A stretch of DNA of 64,000 bases, from contig NZ_VMSJ01000001.1 of NCBI RefSeq assembly GCF_007713705.1, positions 806,001 to 870,000 on the forward strand. Reading direction: 5' to 3'. The notes below the pieces were generated by a model that was not told where the DNA came from, did not search any database, and saw nothing but the letters and a program-made list of their open reading frames with translations. The position numbers and the translations under genes are program-made. Source of the stretch: Salinicoccus cyprini (GTDB taxonomy: Bacteria; Bacillota; Bacilli; Staphylococcales; Salinicoccaceae). This document shows positions 8,755 to 18,355 of the stretch, one piece after another (position 1 is the first letter of the stretch; each line of letters begins with the position of its first letter).

Positions 8755-10162
8755 CTTATGGCACATTGCCTATGAAGTGTCGCGCTACACGGATTATGCG
8801 TTCCATCATTATGACCAGGGCCGGGATGCTATATGGATGCGCAATTCAAAAAGGAATGCAATGATGTGTCTGAATGCACGCGGGCTGCCAGAGGAAGTAC
8901 AAGATGATGAAATGCGGTACTTGTCGAACATGTATTATAGACTGTCTCAAAACATGAAGGTTGCTCTCGTTGAAAGCTATCATTTTACAGAGTCTCCTTA
9001 TACCAGCAAACATAAGGTCGACGGTGCGAAGATTGTGCTCAAGGGCATCAGAGGGGCAGAGGAGCTGGTTCGGAATCCGTTCTACAGAATCGATCTGAAT
9101 CATAAAAAGCCAAAGGCTCCTGCATATTATCAGAAGCGTCTTGCGAGCCGTCATCCATTCGAGAAGTTCATGCATCAGTTCAGTCCGATGACATATCTGC
9201 TCATATGCATCAACCTGATCGTCTTTCTGTTCAATCTGGCAGCAATCCATTTCGCCGATTCATACCGCTATACACAGATGCTGGCATTGAACCACTATAA
9301 TGTCATCGAAGGCGATCTCTACCGTCTACTGAGCAGCAGTTTTCTGCATGCTACTGTCGACCACTTCCTGTTCAACATATTTGCCCTGTATATTCTCGGG
9401 AAATTTACAGAGAGTATTTTCGGCAGCTGGCGGCTTCTGATTGCGTATGTTGCGACCGGTATCACTTCGAGCCTGTTTTCCATCATGTTCATCACTGAGG
9501 GAATATCACTAGGCGCCAGTGGTGCCATATACGGTCTCTTGGCAATTCTGGTTGTCCATCTGCTCGTCCACGGGCGAATCAGTGCCAAACTGCTCTTCCA
9601 GATTGCCGTCGTCTTCATCGTAGTCTCCGTACTTACACAGTTCATCTCGAATGTAAACCACTATGCACATATCGGCGGACTGGTTTTCGGTGCTCTGCTC
9701 GGTGTGATGTATCATCCAAGGAAATTCAAGCTCAGATGGCACACTGCTGCGCTGACGGCTTTTATTCTGCTTATCGTTCTTTCCTGGTTCATGGCCCAGA
9801 GGCACCATTCAGCACAGCCGCTCAGTGTCATGGCCATGGAGCACATCGAGGCAGGCGAGTACGAAGAAGCGCTTGGTATACTCAATGAATCAATCCGCAC
9901 GAATAATGATACAGCCAAAACCTATCATGCATTGGGACTTGTTGCAGAATATGCAGGAGATACAAAGCAGGCCCGCCAGTTCCATGAAAGAAGTATTGCG
10001 ATGAACCCGGATGATGAATGGGTGATGCGCCATAGGCTGATGCAGCTGAGAAAAGAAAGAAAGTATGAGGAAATGGATCAGATCCTTTCCGGAGTCGATG
10101 CAAAAGAAATAGAAGATCCACAACTGAAGGCGATCGTCGAGGCGCACGATGCAGATGAATAG
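8747..10162 (+). CDS. gluP: rhomboid intramembrane serine protease with TPR tail (GluP-like)
   Basis: Multi-pass membrane protease of the rhomboid family. A soluble N-terminal domain of about 145 residues precedes the six to seven transmembrane segments. The catalytic dyad is Ser258 in GASGAIYG and His308 in NHYAHIGG. The C-terminal third (about 365-471) holds helical TPR-like repeats (AKTYHALGLVAEYAGDTKQA). Length 471 and position before yqgQ-glcK match B. subtilis YqgP/GluP. Substrates here are unknown; magnesium-transporter turnover is reported for the Bacillus protein and cannot be inferred for this one. Confidence 0.92.
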   Translation: MFNLWHIAYEVSRYTDYAFHHYDQGRDAIWMRNSKRNAMMCLNARGLPEEVQDDEMRYLSNMYYRLSQNMKVALVESYHFTESPYTSKHKVDGAKIVLKGIRGAEELVRNPFYRIDLNHKKPKAPAYYQKRLASRHPFEKFMHQFSPMTYLLICINLIVFLFNLAAIHFADSYRYTQMLALNHYNVIEGDLYRLLSSSFLHATVDHFLFNIFALYILGKFTESIFGSWRLLIAYVATGITSSLFSIMFITEGISLGASGAIYGLLAILVVHLLVHGRISAKLLFQIAVVFIVVSVLTQFISNVNHYAHIGGLVFGALLGVMYHPRKFKLRWHTAALTAFILLIVLSWFMAQRHHSAQPLSVMAMEHIEAGEYEEALGILNESIRTNNDTAKTYHALGLVAEYAGDTKQARQFHERSIAMNPDDEWVMRHRLMQLRKERKYEEMDQILSGVDAKEIEDPQLKAIVEAHDADE

Positions 10163-10343
10163 GGATCTGACCTATATCAACAGGCTGCTGCTGCGTTTTG
10201 GCATATACGTATATGATAAGGATAGACAGAACATGCTTAAGCTAATGGAAATGGAAATCAAGGAACTGTATCAGTTTGGACTCATTACGAGCGAAGAATA
10301 CAAAACGTCCATTCTGATCCTGAGACAGAAGAGAGAGGGATAG
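10149..10343 (+). CDS. yqgQ: YqgQ family protein (DUF910)
   Basis: A 64-residue soluble helical protein of unknown function. Its sequence (NRDLTYINRLLLRFGIYVY at the N-terminus, then a charged helix) is typical of YqgQ. It overlaps the end of gluP by 14 bases and sits 2 bases before glcK, as in Bacillus. ATG 10155 is an alternative start two codons in. Confidence 0.85.
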   Translation: MQMNRDLTYINRLLLRFGIYVYDKDRQNMLKLMEMEIKELYQFGLITSEEYKTSILILRQKREG

Positions 10344-10345
10344 TT

Positions 10346-11308
10346 ATGAAAAGAATTCTTGCAGCAGATATCGGCGGGACCACCTGTAAACTGGGTGTCT
10401 TCACACCGGACCTTGAACTATTGGACAAATGGGAAATACCTACAGATACTACGGACGAGGGCAGCCGTATACTTGAAGATATCCACCAGTCATTCAAATC
10501 GAAAGGGGATGACCATGAATTGAACCTGGCAGGAGTCATCGGGATCGGACTTGGTGTTCCAGGTCCTGTAGACTTCAACAATGGCATATTGAATGGGGCG
10601 ATCAATCTGAACTGGATGGAGCAGAAGCCGATCGTCTCCGAATTCGAATCGATCAGCGGCATCCGGACCATTGTCGACAATGACGCAAATGTCGCAGCAC
10701 TCGGCGAGCAGTTCAAAGGGGCAGGCAGTGGCCATAAGGATGTCGTCATGGTGACACTTGGTACAGGCGTCGGCGGAGGTGTTGTCTCAAACAGCATGCT
10801 CATCCATGGACATGGGGGCGCTGCGGGTGAGATCGGACACCTCTATGTGGATTACAATCGTCGGTTCCAGTGCAATTGCGGCAAGAAGGGCTGCCTTGAA
10901 ACAGTTGCTTCCGCTACCGGCATGAAGAATCTTGCGGTGCACTATTACGAAAGCGGCATGACGGATACACTGCTTAAAAATGGGATTGAAGCCGGCACCC
11001 TGTCGGCAAAATCGATTGTCGAAGCTGGGGAGAAGGATGATGCGCTGGCACTCAAGGTCATCGATGAAGTCGCCCACTATATTGCAGTGGCACTCAGCAG
11101 CCTATCAGCGGTGACCAATCCAAAGTACTTTATTCTTGGTGGCGGTGTCAGCCGTGCAGGTCGCATGCTGACAGACAGGATAGAGGCATACTACCGTCCG
11201 ATTACATTCCCACCAGCCTATGAGAATACTGAAATTGTCATGGCCGAACTTGGTAACGATGCAGGCATCTACGGTGCTGCACGGCTGGTCAAACAGTTTT
11301 TGGCATGA
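10346..11308 (+). CDS. glcK: ROK-family glucokinase
   Basis: ATP-dependent phosphorylation of glucose to glucose-6-phosphate. The 320-residue protein has the phosphate loop DIGGTTCKLG (8-17), the GTGVGGGVV segment and the ROK zinc motif CNCGKKGC (Cys176, Cys178, Cys183) with His165 in GEIGH. Last gene of the four-gene operon, ending at a terminator shared with the convergent reductase gene. Confidence 0.95.
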   Translation: MKRILAADIGGTTCKLGVFTPDLELLDKWEIPTDTTDEGSRILEDIHQSFKSKGDDHELNLAGVIGIGLGVPGPVDFNNGILNGAINLNWMEQKPIVSEFESISGIRTIVDNDANVAALGEQFKGAGSGHKDVVMVTLGTGVGGGVVSNSMLIHGHGGAAGEIGHLYVDYNRRFQCNCGKKGCLETVASATGMKNLAVHYYESGMTDTLLKNGIEAGTLSAKSIVEAGEKDDALALKVIDEVAHYIAVALSSLSAVTNPKYFILGGGVSRAGRMLTDRIEAYYRPITFPPAYENTEIVMAELGNDAGIYGAARLVKQFLA

Positions 11309-11338
11309 AAAAAGGCGTACCTTGAGGTACGCCTTTTT
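11309..11338. terminator. bidirectional terminator between glcK and the reductase gene
   Basis: A 13-bp perfect stem AAAAAGGCGTACC/GGTACGCCTTTTT (11309-11321 with 11326-11338), loop TTGA. The A and T tracts at the ends serve both convergent genes. Confidence 0.88.
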
Positions 11339-12067
11339 CTATAGGAAATCGCTGACACTGTAGCTTTCCGAGAAACCGAAATTGTCCGATATGAGAATGC
11401 GTTTGGCGATATAGGCAACAGTCTCAGCCGGATAGAGCCGGTCTGAAGATTTGTAGTCTTTGAACTTGTCGATATCCGGGAAGTCTTCCGGATCAGCTGA
11501 GCGTATCTCTCCCTGCATGTCGGTATCAATGACACCCGGACGGTAGGTCGCAGAGAGTATCGGATAGTCCAGCCTGTCCATCTCCTGGCGCAGTACGTCA
11601 CTGACCATGTTGACAGCGGCCTTCGAACTGCAGTAGGCTGCCCATCCTTCCATCGGGTTGAGTGCCGCACCGCTCGATACGGTTAAAATGCGTTTGGCAG
11701 CCTGCAGTTCACCAAAGGCAGCAACAAAACCCTTCATCAGGAGGGCAGGGGCAAGTACGTTGATTTTATAGTTGTCGAGAAATCCTTTCGCATCCATATT
11801 GGCAATCGACTTGACCGGATTGACTGCACCGGCATTATTGATCAGGAAGATTTCATCTCCTTTTTCCGGCTGTATGGAGCTGAATATTTCAGGAACAGCA
11901 TCTTCCAGAGCCTGCTCATCCAGAAAATCGACATGGAATGTCTTGTACAGTTCAACATCCGTTTCGACTTCGGATCTTGAAATACTGATGATGCGGTCTT
12001 CCTTGAAAATATCAAGCAAGGCGTTTCCAAGCCCCCGGCTTGTGCCTGTAATGAATACATATCTCAT
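11339..12067 (-). CDS. short-chain dehydrogenase/reductase (YueD-like)
   Basis: NAD(P)-dependent oxidoreductase with the Rossmann motif TGTSRGLG near the N-terminus, NNAG at about 79-82, and the catalytic Ser-Tyr-Lys set (VSSGAALNP then YCSSK). The overall look is that of the sepiapterin-reductase-like SDRs such as B. subtilis YueD (benzil reductase); the physiological substrate is unknown. Start chosen at ATG 12067 because AGGAG (12074-12080 region, reverse strand) is about 8 bases away; ATG 12073 two codons upstream is only 2 bases from it. Confidence 0.88.
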   Translation of the reverse strand: MRYVFITGTSRGLGNALLDIFKEDRIISISRSEVETDVELYKTFHVDFLDEQALEDAVPEIFSSIQPEKGDEIFLINNAGAVNPVKSIANMDAKGFLDNYKINVLAPALLMKGFVAAFGELQAAKRILTVSSGAALNPMEGWAAYCSSKAAVNMVSDVLRQEMDRLDYPILSATYRPGVIDTDMQGEIRSADPEDFPDIDKFKDYKSSDRLYPAETVAYIAKRILISDNFGFSESYSVSDFL

Positions 12068-12137
12068 GCTCATCTCTCCTCATGTTTAGTCCATGTACAA
12101 TTATAATTAAACCTTTAATTTTTGTAAAATAAAAAAA

Positions 12138-12165
12138 CATGCATAAAAATGAATAAATATACTTG
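12138..12165 (+). promoter_or_regulatory. candidate ArgR operator(s) upstream of argG
   Basis: Two overlapping matches to the Bacillus ARG box (CATGAATAAAAATKCAAK) are seen: CATGCATAAAAATGAATA (12138-12155, 14 of 18) and AATGAATAAATATACTTG (12148-12165, 13 of 18). The second shares ATGnATAAATATAC with a site upstream of argR at 37564-37581. Both lie just upstream of the argG promoter, as expected for arginine-dependent repression. Confidence 0.6.
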
Positions 12166-12168
12166 TAA

Positions 12169-12197
12169 TGGACACTTTATAGTGCTATCATTCTAAT
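12169..12197 (+). promoter_or_regulatory. argGH promoter
   Basis: TGGACA (12169-12174), 17-base spacer, TCTAAT (12192-12197); each box has five of six consensus bases. An overlapping alternative is TTGTAA (12163-12168), 17 bases, TATCAT (12186-12191). Both are adjacent to the candidate ArgR boxes. Confidence 0.55.
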
Positions 12198-12230
12198 CAT
12201 TATAATTATAACATTACAGAGGTGAATGGA

Positions 12231-13442
12231 ATGGAAAAGAAAGAAAAAGTGGTACTTGCCTACTCAGGTGGTCTCGATACAAGCGTAACAATCCAATGGT
12301 TCATAGATAAAGGGTATGACGTCGTTGCAGTGTGCCTTGACGTTGGTGAAGGAAAAGATCTGGATATCGTCTATCAGAAGGCGCTCGACATGGGTGCGAT
12401 CGAATCCCACGTCATCGATACGACAAAAGAGTTTGCAGATGATTTTGTTGCCTATGCAATTTATGGAAATTCCATGTATGAAGGAAAGTACCCACTCGTT
12501 TCTGCACTCAGCCGCCCACTCATTTCCAAAAAGCTCGTCGAGATTGCACAGCATTCCAATGCAGACTATGTTGCGCATGGATGCACTGGGAAAGGAAACG
12601 ACCAGGTGCGTTTCGAAGTTGCAATCCAGGGGCTCGATCCAAGTTTGAAAGTCCTCGCTCCGGTACGTGAATGGACGTGGAGCAGGGAAGAGGAGATCGA
12701 CTACGCAAAAGAGAAGAACATTCCGATTCCGATCAATCTGGATTCCCCTTATTCAATCGACCAGAACCTCTGGGGCAGAAGTAATGAATGTGGTGTACTG
12801 GAAGATCCATGGAATACACCACCTGAAGGTGCATATGATCTGACAGCCAACATAGTGGATGCGCCGGATGAGCCGGAAGAACTTGTTCTTTCATTTGAGG
12901 CCGGACTGCCTACCGCAATCAATGGCGTCTCCTACGACCTTGATGACCTGATCATAAAGCTGAATGATATCGCAGGTGCACATGGTATCGGCAGAATCGA
13001 CCATGTTGAAAATAGACTGGTCGGCATCAAATCCCGTGAAGTATACGAAACACCAGGAGCGAAAGTCATCCTTACAGCGAAGCACGACCTTGAAACCATT
13101 ACACTGACAAAGGATATTGCGCACTTCAAGCCATTCATCGAGCAGCAGTTCACAGAACAGGTCTACAATGGCCTGTGGTTCTCACCACTATCTGATTCCT
13201 TGAGAAAGATGCTCAAGGATATGCAGCAGCCGGTCAATGGCGAAGTCCGCCTGCAGCTCTACAAAGGCAATGTTACTGTGACAGGCAGACGTTCAGACAA
13301 CAGCCTCTATGATGAAAAACTCGCGACATACACGAGCGAGGATGCCTTCAATCAGGACGCTTCAGTCGGTTTCATCGAAATCTTCGGTCTGCCGACGAAA
13401 GTCAAATCCATGCTTGAAAGCGGTGTGAAACTCTATGACTAA
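12231..13442 (+). CDS. argG: argininosuccinate synthase
   Basis: Joins citrulline and aspartate with ATP to form argininosuccinate, the penultimate step of arginine synthesis. The PP-loop AYSGGLDTS is at residues 10-18. The 403-residue length is normal. AGAGGTGA (12218-12225) places the start at ATG 12231; an in-frame GTG at 12222 lies inside that Shine-Dalgarno. The 3' end overlaps argH by 8 bases, so the two last steps of the pathway are co-expressed. Other arg genes are not in the window. Confidence 0.96.
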   Translation: MEKKEKVVLAYSGGLDTSVTIQWFIDKGYDVVAVCLDVGEGKDLDIVYQKALDMGAIESHVIDTTKEFADDFVAYAIYGNSMYEGKYPLVSALSRPLISKKLVEIAQHSNADYVAHGCTGKGNDQVRFEVAIQGLDPSLKVLAPVREWTWSREEEIDYAKEKNIPIPINLDSPYSIDQNLWGRSNECGVLEDPWNTPPEGAYDLTANIVDAPDEPEELVLSFEAGLPTAINGVSYDLDDLIIKLNDIAGAHGIGRIDHVENRLVGIKSREVYETPGAKVILTAKHDLETITLTKDIAHFKPFIEQQFTEQVYNGLWFSPLSDSLRKMLKDMQQPVNGEVRLQLYKGNVTVTGRRSDNSLYDEKLATYTSEDAFNQDASVGFIEIFGLPTKVKSMLESGVKLYD

Positions 13443-14814
13443 AAAAGCATGGGGGGGCAGATTTCAGGGAGAAGCAATAGAATGGGTGGATGCGTTCAAC
13501 GCATCCATCCATTTTGACCAGGTGCTGATTGAAAAGGATATTGCCGGCAGTATTGCCCATGCGACAATGCTTGCAGCAAAAGATATCATTACAGAGGATG
13601 AAAAGCAGCAGATGATAGACGGCTTGAGTGCAGTACTCGACGACTACCACGAAGGCAGACTCGAATTATCGGTACAGCATGAGGATATCCATATGAACGT
13701 CGAGCACGCACTCATCGAGAAGATCGGAGATGTCGGCGGAAAACTGCATACCGCCCGCAGCAGAAATGATCAGATTGCGACCGATATGCATCTCTATGTA
13801 AAAGAAAAGGCATATGAAATCATCGAAAGTATCGAAACACTGCAGGAAGCCATTCTTGAACTGGCCGAGGAGAACATCCATTGCATCATGCCGGGCTATA
13901 CACATCTGCAGCGTGCGCAGCCCGTCCTTTTCTCACACCATATCATGGCGTACTTCTGGATGCTGAAGCGCGACAAGGACCGCTTCAATGACACACTGCC
14001 GCGCATCGATATGTCACCGCTTGGGGCAGGAGCCATCAGTGGCACGACTTTCGATATCGACCGTGAAATGACCAAGGAGCTGCTCAGCTTCACAGACATC
14101 TATCAGAACAGCATGGATGCTGTGAGCGACCGTGACTACATCATAGAGACACTCTCCAACATCAGCCTTGTGATGGTGCATCTTTCCAGGCTCTCTGAAG
14201 AAATCATCTTCTGGATGAGCGAGGAGGCGAATTTCGTCCAGCTGTCCGACCAGTTCACGACAGGCAGTTCGATGATGCCGCAGAAGAAGAACCCGGATAT
14301 GGCGGAACTGATCCGTGGCAAGAGTGCACGTACAACCGGTGCGCTGACAAGCATGCTGATGCTGGTCAAAGGACTGCCACTCACCTATAACAAGGATCTT
14401 CAAGAAGATAAGGAAGGCATATTCGATGCGGTGACCACAGTCAAGGGCTCTCTCCGAATCATGACGGGCATGCTTGAGACAATGACCATCAATGAAGCTG
14501 TACTTGAAAAGACGGTTCAGAATGATTTCTCGAACGCCACTGAACTGGCCGACTATCTGGTACAGAAGGGCGTACCATTCAGGAAGGCGCATGAGGTGGT
14601 GGGTGAGCTTGTATTGAAGTGCATCAATGAAGGCAAGTACTTGAAGGATCTTTCCCTTACGGAGTATAAAGAACATCATGATTCAATAGAAGAGGACATC
14701 TACACAGTACTGTCTCCGCAGGTCGTCGTCGACAGGAGAAAGAGTCTCGGTGGTACGGGAACTGAGGCTGTCAGACATCAGCTGCAGATAGCAAGAGAAA
14801 CGATGAAGAAATAA
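13435..14814 (+). CDS. argH: argininosuccinate lyase
   Basis: Splits argininosuccinate into arginine and fumarate. The 459-residue protein has the fumarase/aspartase superfamily signature [12 protein letters not shown] (from residue 277), HTARSRNDQ near residues 105-113, and the normal length. Coupled to argG by an 8-base overlap. Ends in a terminator shared with the convergent DUF2759 gene. Confidence 0.96.
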   Translation: MTKKAWGGRFQGEAIEWVDAFNASIHFDQVLIEKDIAGSIAHATMLAAKDIITEDEKQQMIDGLSAVLDDYHEGRLELSVQHEDIHMNVEHALIEKIGDVGGKLHTARSRNDQIATDMHLYVKEKAYEIIESIETLQEAILELAEENIHCIMPGYTHLQRAQPVLFSHHIMAYFWMLKRDKDRFNDTLPRIDMSPLGAGAISGTTFDIDREMTKELLSFTDIYQNSMDAVSDRDYIIETLSNISLVMVHLSRLSEEIIFWMSEEANFVQLSDQFTTGSSMMPQKKNPDMAELIRGKSARTTGALTSMLMLVKGLPLTYNKDLQEDKEGIFDAVTTVKGSLRIMTGMLETMTINEAVLEKTVQNDFSNATELADYLVQKGVPFRKAHEVVGELVLKCINEGKYLKDLSLTEYKEHHDSIEEDIYTVLSPQVVVDRRKSLGGTGTEAVRHQLQIARETMKK

Positions 14815-14847
14815 AAAAAGGCAAACCCTACTCGGGTTTGCCTTTTT
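14815..14847. terminator. bidirectional terminator after argH
   Basis: A 14-bp stem AAAAAGGCAAACCC/GGGTTTGCCTTTTT (14815-14828 with 14834-14847), loop TACTC, with T/A tracts for either strand. Confidence 0.87.
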
Positions 14848-14864
14848 CTTTCAGACGGCAGGAT

Positions 14865-15104
14865 CTAGTGGCCTAGCTCCGGATAACCGTATGTAAAGAT
14901 TGTTGCGATTGCGAAGAATCCAAATGTAGCAACTGTTGCCACACTGAAAAGTACAGCAAGCAGATTTCTGTTTTTAATAGCAGCCACAAGGCCCCATATG
15001 CCGACTATAGTTATCATCAGCATGAGCAGGGACAATGCATTGACCCCGATATGGATGGAAATGCCGCCAATTTGAAATAACTCACCAGTATCGATGAATG
15101 GCAT
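14865..15104 (-). CDS. small membrane protein, DUF2759-like (YqgW position)
   Basis: A 79-residue protein with two hydrophobic helices (about 21-43 and 48-70) and the ending FSVATVATFGFFAIATIFTY followed by GYPELGH, which resembles DUF2759 proteins. In B. subtilis yqgW lies beside yqgX and yqgY, exactly as here. Start at ATG 15104 because GGGAGG lies 9 bases upstream on the reverse strand; the longer open frame to 15227 would overlap the divergent hydrolase and lacks a Shine-Dalgarno. Function unknown. Confidence 0.72.
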   Translation of the reverse strand: MPFIDTGELFQIGGISIHIGVNALSLLMLMITIVGIWGLVAAIKNRNLLAVLFSVATVATFGFFAIATIFTYGYPELGH

Positions 15105-15196
15105 CTTGCTCAACCTCCCGATAGTTCTCTTTATTCTCATATATATTGTATAATTAAAAAGTAGCTTTGTCGAGGGAATTTTAAGGAGGGCACATA

Positions 15197-15820
15197 ATGG
15201 AAATAAAAGTACTCCCACTGGGACCATTGGAAACCAACTGCTACATACTGAAGCAGGAAGACGAAGTACTGATCGTTGATCCTTCAGGGGAAGCGGATAG
15301 GATCATTGATACAGTACCAAAAGACAGCAGGGTGAAAGCCATATTGCTGACACATGCACATTTTGATCATATCGGTGCACTGGATAAAGTCGCCAGTCAT
15401 TTCGGAGTCGATACATGGATTGGCATCGAGGAGGAGGACTGGCTCGGTGATCCATCAAAAAATGGGTCGGCCAAGTACAGCAATATGGGAATCGAAGCAA
15501 TCGAATCATCGATAACACCTGAAATCATCAAGCCAGGCGAACGCGAGATCGGGAAGTTCCATTTCGAAGCACTGCATACCCCGGGCCACTCCCCAGGCAG
15601 CATGAGCTTTCTATTTCAGGATTTCATCATTTCAGGTGATGTGCTGTTCAACGGCGGCATCGGCAGAACGGATCTATACCAGGGAGACCACGAAACACTG
15701 ATCCGCAGCATCAGGAAAAAGCTCTACACGCAAAGAAATGACTTGACGGTCTATTCGGGTCACGGACCAGAAACGACGATAGGCAGTGAAAAACAGACGA
15801 ATCCGTTCATCAGAGGATGA
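15197..15820 (+). CDS. MBL-fold metallo-hydrolase (YqgX-like, glyoxalase II superfamily)
   Basis: Metal-dependent hydrolase of 207 residues. The metal motif HxHxDH is His53-Ala-His55-Phe-Asp57-His58, with a further ligand in HTPGHSPGS and Asp in FIISGDVLF. It matches the short glyoxalase II-like group represented by B. subtilis YqgX, for which a methylglyoxal/bacillithiol-related role is often proposed; that substrate is inference. AAGGAGGG precedes the ATG. Confidence 0.88.
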   Translation: MEIKVLPLGPLETNCYILKQEDEVLIVDPSGEADRIIDTVPKDSRVKAILLTHAHFDHIGALDKVASHFGVDTWIGIEEEDWLGDPSKNGSAKYSNMGIEAIESSITPEIIKPGEREIGKFHFEALHTPGHSPGSMSFLFQDFIISGDVLFNGGIGRTDLYQGDHETLIRSIRKKLYTQRNDLTVYSGHGPETTIGSEKQTNPFIRG

Positions 15821-15826
15821 ATATAA

Positions 15827-15859
15827 AAAGACCAGGCAGATTGTATCTGCCTGGTCTTT
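15827..15859. terminator. bidirectional terminator between the MBL hydrolase and DUF2626 genes
   Basis: A 14-bp perfect stem AAAGACCAGGCAGA/TCTGCCTGGTCTTT (15827-15840 with 15846-15859), loop TTGTA. Confidence 0.85.
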
Positions 15860-15864
15860 AGTTT

Positions 15865-16113
15865 CTAGTGGTGACCGCCGAAACTCGGTTCGAGAAGAAA
15901 TGTTGTGAAGTATGTAAATCCTACAAAGAAAAGGACCAGATACGCAGCAAATACATACATATACATTCTTTCAGTAAGTTTCATATAACCCAACAGAATG
16001 AAGAATCCCGTTTGGGCGATGAAGAATAGCGCCATCATCATCATGTCACCGACATAGAAAAGGATTGCAAACATTGCAGTCCAGAATCCAAGTGTTTTGA
16101 AAACTTTATCCAT
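15865..16113 (-). CDS. DUF2626 membrane protein (YqgY-like)
   Basis: An 82-residue protein with three hydrophobic segments (starting MDKVFKTLGFWTAMFAILFY) and a GGHH end. Sequence and place beside YqgX fit DUF2626/YqgY. Function unknown. Divergent from comG across a 215-base AT-rich gap. Confidence 0.8.
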   Translation of the reverse strand: MDKVFKTLGFWTAMFAILFYVGDMMMMALFFIAQTGFFILLGYMKLTERMYMYVFAAYLVLFFVGFTYFTTFLLEPSFGGHH

Positions 16114-16258
16114 AGGAACAGTCCTTTCGTCCTTACTTACCGTATCGTTATCAATTATAAATAATAATCATATCAAAGTAAATACTTATAAAGATAAATG
16201 TCTTGGCATCTCTTACCATTAATTCCTATTATACATGAAAATAAACGCCGAAATATAA

Positions 16259-16299
16259 AAAACGATAATTTATTTCAGAAAAGATCAAAACACCTTTTT
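16259..16299 (+). promoter_or_regulatory. possible ComK-type AT boxes upstream of comGA
   Basis: AAAACGATAATTT (16259-16271) and AAAACACCTTTT (16287-16299 with one more T) resemble the AAAA-N5-TTTT half sites of ComK. The second is an exact match and the first misses one T. The 15-base gap is not one of the standard Bacillus spacings (8, 18, 31), so this is tentative. Confidence 0.3.
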
Positions 16300-16328
16300 T
16301 TCACCATATATAGTGTAGGAGGTGAATG

Positions 16329-17321
16329 ATGAAACAGCAAGTAGAAGAAATCATCAAAGATGCCATGCGTCATGATGCAACAGATATACACCTGACGCTT
16401 GAGAGTACAAAGGGACTTGTCAGAGTAAGAAGCAGAGGGGAAATGCTCACGCTTAAAGAGATCGGTATGGATGACTATAGGAAAACCGTCAATTTCCTGA
16501 AGTTCATTGCCGAACTTGACATCAATGAACATAAGCTGCCGCAGAGTGGCCGAACGATGCTCAGCATCGAAGATCAGAAATTCAATGTCAGAATCAGCAC
16601 GCTACCCATTTCCCTGATGAATGAAATCATTGTGATCCGCATGCTCAACGGCATGGAAGACCGGCCTTCATCATCACTTTTCCATCAGCCTCGGGACTAC
16701 GATTTTCTTCTGCCTTTCATGGCACGGAAACAGGGATTGATCCTTTTTACCGGGCCGACCGGCTCGGGCAAATCGACGCTCATGTATCGGCTGATACAGG
16801 AAAGGATAGCGTCCGGGAGGCAGCAGATCATAAGCATTGAGGATCCGGTGGAATATGAACTGGATGGTCTCGTCCAGGTGGAGATCAATGAAAAGGCGAA
16901 TATCGACTACGAACCCCTTCTTAAAGGGGTTCTCAGGTGTGACCCGGATATCATCATGTTCGGTGAGATCAGGGATGCAAACATTGCTTCCCAACTACTG
17001 AAAGCAAGCCTTTCAGGTCATCTGGTGCTCAGTACATTCCACAGTAAATCCGCTGTCAGCACAGTAAGCCGGCTGAAAGATTACGGACTTTATGACGAGG
17101 AGATCATCCAGAGCATTTCACTCATCATCAACCAGCGGATTCTGTACACGAGAAACGGCAGTTTCATCATCTACGAAACACTGGACAACGCTCAGATTGT
17201 CTCCTATCTGAAAACCGGTCATGCCGAACACGGGACACTTGAAGACAAACTGTCGGAACTTTTTCGGACAGGAGGAATTGATGCGGATGAATATGCCATC
17301 CATGTGGAGAAATTCAAATAG
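16329..17321 (+). CDS. comGA: competence pilus/DNA uptake ATPase ComGA
   Basis: Cytoplasmic hexameric ATPase of the type II/IV secretion family that drives assembly of the transformation pilus. Walker A GPTGSGKST is at 142-150, the Asp box/Walker B is in DPDIIMFGEIRD and the His box in SGHLVLSTFHS. Length 330 is close to staphylococcal ComGA. Start taken at the second ATG (16329), 6 bases after AGGAGG; ATG 16326 is adjacent. First gene of comGA-GB-GC-GD-GE-GF-GG-like. Confidence 0.93.
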   Translation: MKQQVEEIIKDAMRHDATDIHLTLESTKGLVRVRSRGEMLTLKEIGMDDYRKTVNFLKFIAELDINEHKLPQSGRTMLSIEDQKFNVRISTLPISLMNEIIVIRMLNGMEDRPSSSLFHQPRDYDFLLPFMARKQGLILFTGPTGSGKSTLMYRLIQERIASGRQQIISIEDPVEYELDGLVQVEINEKANIDYEPLLKGVLRCDPDIIMFGEIRDANIASQLLKASLSGHLVLSTFHSKSAVSTVSRLKDYGLYDEEIIQSISLIINQRILYTRNGSFIIYETLDNAQIVSYLKTGHAEHGTLEDKLSELFRTGGIDADEYAIHVEKFK

Positions 17322-18336
17322 ACTCGGAAAATATGATGCACACTTCCTGGTAAAGATTGCAGACCTGCTGGAAGTCGGGTTCACACTGCAGCAGTCGCTT
17401 GTATTTCTGCTGGAACAGTATGATGTTCTGACAGAGAAAGACCGTCTGGTATACCTCAGCATGGTCCAGGAAGGTGCGAGTCTCAGCAGCATACTGAAGG
17501 TGATGGGATTCAGGAATGCCATTGTCATCCAGGTCTCGTTTGCAGAAATCCACGGCGAAGTGCTGACAAATCTGAGAGAATCGGCGTCGTATCTGGACAA
17601 TGTCCGTCAGACTACTTCGAAACTCATCAAATCACTGCAGTATCCAATTCTGCTTGTAGCAATTTTCATCACCATACTGATCACTTTGAACTTTACAGTG
17701 ATTCCCCAGTTCAAAAGCCTTTATACAGTAATGGGGACAGAATCCAAAGGCATCGTAAGCGTGCTCATTGCCATGCTTGAATGGCTGCCATACGTGCTTG
17801 GAGCATCTCTGATGCTTGTTGTCATCTCAGCAGTTGGCATGTTCTGCATCTTCAACATGAAGCACATTGAACAAAAATGCAGCGTGCTGTCCCGCATCCC
17901 GATTTTCGGTTTCTTTTTCAGGGGCTATCAGACATACCGCTTCTCGAGGGAATTCGGCTACTTCCTGAATAATGGACTTGAAGTCAAAGAAATACTCGAT
18001 CTGTTCATTCATCAGGAGATCAATCCCTACCTCAGGCTCGTTTCGCAGAAAATCGAAGCATCCCTGATGAACGGCGACTCGCTATCCGGTGCATTGGCAC
18101 AAATGGATATGATTGATGAAAAGCTCAGTGTCTTCGTCAGTCATGGAGAACAGAACAGCAGCGTCGGCAAAGAACTGATCATGTTCAGCGAGTATACGCT
18201 GGAACGTCTCATCATGCGGCTCGAGAATATGACCAGAAGAATTCAGCCTGTCATATTCCTGATACTCGGCATACTGATCGTCTGCCTGTACTTGATAATA
18301 GTTCTACCTATTTTTCAAATGATGTCTGAAATCTAA
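17281..18336 (+). CDS. comGB: competence pilus platform protein ComGB
   Basis: Polytopic membrane platform for the transformation pilus (GspF/PilC family). The 351-residue protein has three strong hydrophobic segments (about 124-147, 172-200 and 320-345 by eye). Start at ATG 17281: GGAGG at 17271-17275 is 5 bases away, so the gene overlaps comGA by 41 bases. An in-frame open stretch back to 17221 has no ribosome site. Confidence 0.9.
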   Translation: MRMNMPSMWRNSNRLGKYDAHFLVKIADLLEVGFTLQQSLVFLLEQYDVLTEKDRLVYLSMVQEGASLSSILKVMGFRNAIVIQVSFAEIHGEVLTNLRESASYLDNVRQTTSKLIKSLQYPILLVAIFITILITLNFTVIPQFKSLYTVMGTESKGIVSVLIAMLEWLPYVLGASLMLVVISAVGMFCIFNMKHIEQKCSVLSRIPIFGFFFRGYQTYRFSREFGYFLNNGLEVKEILDLFIHQEINPYLRLVSQKIEASLMNGDSLSGALAQMDMIDEKLSVFVSHGEQNSSVGKELIMFSEYTLERLIMRLENMTRRIQPVIFLILGILIVCLYLIIVLPIFQMMSEI

Positions 18337-18355
18337 AAACTCAGGAGGATTCCAA

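Noticed and set aside
12199-12213. PerR/Fur-like AT palindrome upstream of argG
   Set aside because: About 12 of 15 matches and not symmetric; AT-rich sequence between promoter and ribosome site explains it, and arginine genes are not PerR targets.
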